Positions 6,065-7,956 of a DNA stretch of 7,956 bases are shown piece after piece; positions within the stretch are counted from its first letter, which is position 1; every line of letters starts with the position of its first letter. A program made the position numbers and the translations under genes. This stretch comes from Candidatus Fermentibacteraceae bacterium (GTDB taxonomy: Bacteria; Fermentibacterota; Fermentibacteria; Fermentibacterales; JCC-6). The notes under the pieces are model-generated. The model saw nothing but the letters and a program-made list of their open reading frames with translations, searched no databases and was not told the DNA's origin. The stretch spans positions 1-7,956 of the forward strand of contig JAOZQW010000096.1 of assembly GCA_029932015.1 (NCBI GenBank), in the 5' to 3' direction.

Positions 6065-7956
6065 TCAGCCGCCGCAGATGCTATTCAAGCCCCGTTCAGC
6101 CAGGTCCACGGCGGTGGATATGCTGTTAAGGTCCCCTGCATCAGTGGAAACGCTGTCACGGTCAAGCAGAGCTTCTTCTTCGAGTTCCTGAATCAACCCT
6201 GGTGATGAGGATGGATGCTCTCTAATGAAAATAGATATATCCGTAGCCTCCTTCACGAGACCTGCTCTCCCAAGCAGATTGGCAGAGAGACCGAGCAGAT
6301 CAAGTGTAAGAGGAATCCATCCGTTCTGCAGTGAAGAGCGCACTGCCGGAAGAAGTTTCCGTGCTGCCTCACTGATATAACTCCGCTTCATCAACAGCCG
6401 GGCAAGCTTGTGCTCAGTGCTTGCAGCGCCCCATCCGCTTCCAAGATCATCAAAGGCTTTCTGGTTTGAGCGGATGAGCTCTTCAGCCTCGTCAAGCCGC
6501 TCCCCATGGAGAAGTACATCTATAATGAAGCCCTTGACGATGGCGGCGCTAAAGTCCCTGCCTATGGCCTGCTCGATCTCCAGAGCTTCCTTCAGGAGCA
6601 CGGAGGCTCTGTCCCAGTCACCGGTGTTCATTGAAACTATTGCGATATTGGTGAGAGACGCGGCTGAACCGTGACTGTCACCGAGTTTCCGGTCGATATC
6701 GAGTGATTCAAGGTATGCTTCTGTCGCCCTGTGATATTCCCCCTTCTCGCATGCAAGGTTCCCCAGATTGTTGAGTACCGCAGCAACACCGTGCCTGTCA
6801 CCCTCCGCCCTTCGGATGGATAGGCTCTCCGAGTACACTCGCTCCGCCTCGGAGAACCTCCCGGAGACATACAGGGAGTTGCCGAGGTTGTTCAGCGCAG
6901 CAGCAAGACCCTTCCTGTCGCTGGTCCCCCGGAAAAGGTTAACGCTCTCTTCGAGCAGGATGAGGCTCTCTGAGCTGGACCTGCAGTAGGAGCCGAACCA
7001 GCCCTGGTAAGTAAGAAGCCAGCCTCGAAGGGGATCCAGCACTCCTCCTTCTGAAACGCACGAGTGCACTGCCTGGGAGAAGAGATCCCAGCCCTCCTGA
7101 TAGGCACCCATATGCCCCAGTAGAGCAAACATGCCATGACAGGCGGAGCGAATAGAATCGCAGTCCCGCATCAGAATGGATGTTCGCCACCCTTCGCGGA
7201 TATTGTCCATCGAATCCAGCAGGGCTTTTGAAGCACTGGTTCTGTCACCCTTCAGCAATCCGTCAGCATGGAGCTCAAGCATCTCGCAGAAGTACCTGCG
7301 ATACACCTCAGCCACTCTCTCAGCTGCGCCGGACCCAAGCCCTTCATCAGTCAGCATACGTGCGAAATCCAGAACTAGCGGATGAATACTGAAACGACTG
7401 TTCTCCAGCCGTTCAATGAGGGACTTATCGAGAAGTTCAGAGATACCGCCAAGATCTACACCAGTAACAGCAAGAGCATCCTCACGAGTGAAGCTCCCTC
7501 TGAAGAATGAGAGAAGACAGAGGTTCCTCTGCCCCTTCCCGTCCAGCAATCTCCAGGAAAACATGAAGACCTCTCTCAGACTGCTATGCCTTGTCGGGAG
7601 GCCGATGATGTTTGCCCTTAGTGGTGCTGAGCCCCGGAGCTCCTCGAGGATCTCCCCCGGGGTCAGGACCGAACCCCACGAGGAGGCCAGGATTATCGCG
7701 AGGGGATTGCCATGGAGCTTCGTACAAATGGTGCTGATTGAGGAGAGATCAGCAGGGCTGATTGATCCACCACCCATTCGCTCTGCAGTCTCGATGAATA
7801 GCCGCTCCCCTTCCCCGGCTTGACCAGAGAGCCCGGAAGAGAGCCCTGACAGGCGAATGAGTGATTCGGCTGCGGAGTGGAGCCTCTCTCTGGAAGTAAC
7901 AATTAGCTTCATCCCCTGGCCTGAATCCAGGATACGCTCGATGAACCCGATATCTG
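6065..7956 (-). CDS. STAND/NB-ARC-like signalling ATPase with TPR repeats, N-terminus cut by window edge
   Basis: The frame is open to the right edge, so the first ATG at 7912 is internal and 629 residues are visible. Numbering from that Met, MKLIVTSRERL (1-11) is the sensor-1 strand typical of AfsR/NB-ARC-like STAND ATPases, HGNPLAIILAS (67-77) is the GxPLA motif, and HSSLREVFMFSW through LLDKSLIERL (109-169) is the winged-helix segment. A helical region then leads to three TPRs of exactly 40 residues each (336-455), with further helical repeats to about 565. The P-loop, Walker B and N-terminal domain, which in relatives is a SARP/DNA-binding, kinase or cyclase domain, are outside the window. 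Such proteins act as ATP-dependent switches whose TPRs sense a ligand or partner. The gene ends in TGA 72 bases before the lexA start. The function of this member is unknown. Confidence 0.88.
   Translation of the reverse strand, partial: DIGFIERILDSGQGMKLIVTSRERLHSAAESLIRLSGLSSGLSGQAGEGERLFIETAERMGGGSISPADLSSISTICTKLHGNPLAIILASSWGSVLTPGEILEELRGSAPLRANIIGLPTRHSSLREVFMFSWRLLDGKGQRNLCLLSFFRGSFTREDALAVTGVDLGGISELLDKSLIERLENSRFSIHPLVLDFARMLTDEGLGSGAAERVAEVYRRYFCEMLELHADGLLKGDRTSASKALLDSMDNIREGWRTSILMRDCDSIRSACHGMFALLGHMGAYQEGWDLFSQAVHSCVSEGGVLDPLRGWLLTYQGWFGSYCRSSSESLILLEESVNLFRGTSDRKGLAAALNNLGNSLYVSGRFSEAERVYSESLSIRRAEGDRHGVAAVLNNLGNLACEKGEYHRATEAYLESLDIDRKLGDSHGSAASLTNIAIVSMNTGDWDRASVLLKEALEIEQAIGRDFSAAIVKGFIIDVLLHGERLDEAEELIRSNQKAFDDLGSGWGAASTEHKLARLLMKRSYISEAARKLLPAVRSSLQNGWIPLTLDLLGLSANLLGRAGLVKEATDISIFIREHPSSSPGLIQELEEEALLDRDSVSTDAGDLNSISTAVDLAERGLNSICGG
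6548..6907 (-). repeat. Three tandem 40-residue TPR units inside the STAND ATPase gene
   Basis: Three successive 120-base units encode AAALNNLGNSLYVSGRFSEA, VAAVLNNLGNLACEKGEYHR and SAASLTNIAIVSMNTGDWDR at the same phase, each followed by a second helix (SESLSIRRAEGDRHG, LESLDIDRKLGDSHG, KEALEIEQAIGRDFS). The uniform spacing and the first two units' similarity suggest internal duplication. They form the superhelical protein-binding surface of the sensor domain. Confidence 0.8.

Noticed and set aside
7910..7912. ATG at 7912 as the true start of the STAND gene.
   Set aside because: The frame is open upstream to the window edge with typical STAND sequence (DIGFIERILDSGQG), and the conserved sensor strand begins immediately, so the ATP-binding P-loop must lie upstream.

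Overview
The window comes from a bacterial chromosome of moderately high G+C, with strong GGAGG-type ribosome binding sites and recognisable sigma70-like promoters. It carries lexA, a signal-peptide-bearing beta-propeller-type protein, a large STAND-type ATPase with TPR repeats, and what looks like the eroded end of an Omp28-related surface protein. That mix fits an uncultured Gram-negative-type lineage, possibly of the FCB superphylum. This placement is inference; no marker gene in the window fixes the taxonomy.

Layout. Positions 1-3248 (minus strand) hold a tight operon: a HAD type IIB phosphatase, then a COG1768-like metallophosphoesterase (4-base ATGA overlap), then an ABC-F ATPase (TAATG overlap) whose last residues lie beyond the left edge. 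A 104-base divergent gap with a short inverted repeat separates it from a plus-strand HAD type IA phosphatase (3353-3988). Positions 3989-4446 hold no intact gene, but do hold a plus-strand gene relic and a very strong hairpin terminator. From 5241 down to 4447 (minus) there is a single reading frame for a secreted propeller-like protein, broken at codon 120 by an in-frame TGA. A perfect 6-bp hairpin follows the TGA at a distance that a bacterial SECIS could have. A near-consensus promoter precedes the gene. lexA (5378-5992, minus) has all the autocleavage residues, a likely TTG start, and a promoter with an ATATGT-TT-ACATAT inverted repeat lying inside it, which is a good candidate SOS box. 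Upstream of lexA on the same strand is the C-terminal two thirds or so of a STAND/NB-ARC-like ATPase with TPRs. Its P-loop and N-terminal effector or sensor domain lie beyond the right edge.

Functionally, the left operon is housekeeping: phosphate ester hydrolysis plus a ribosome-associated ATPase. The right side is regulatory: the DNA-damage repressor next to a signalling ATPase. The middle shows gene decay or recoding. The best leads are the interrupted propeller gene, the lexA operator, and the identity of the N-terminal half of the STAND protein.
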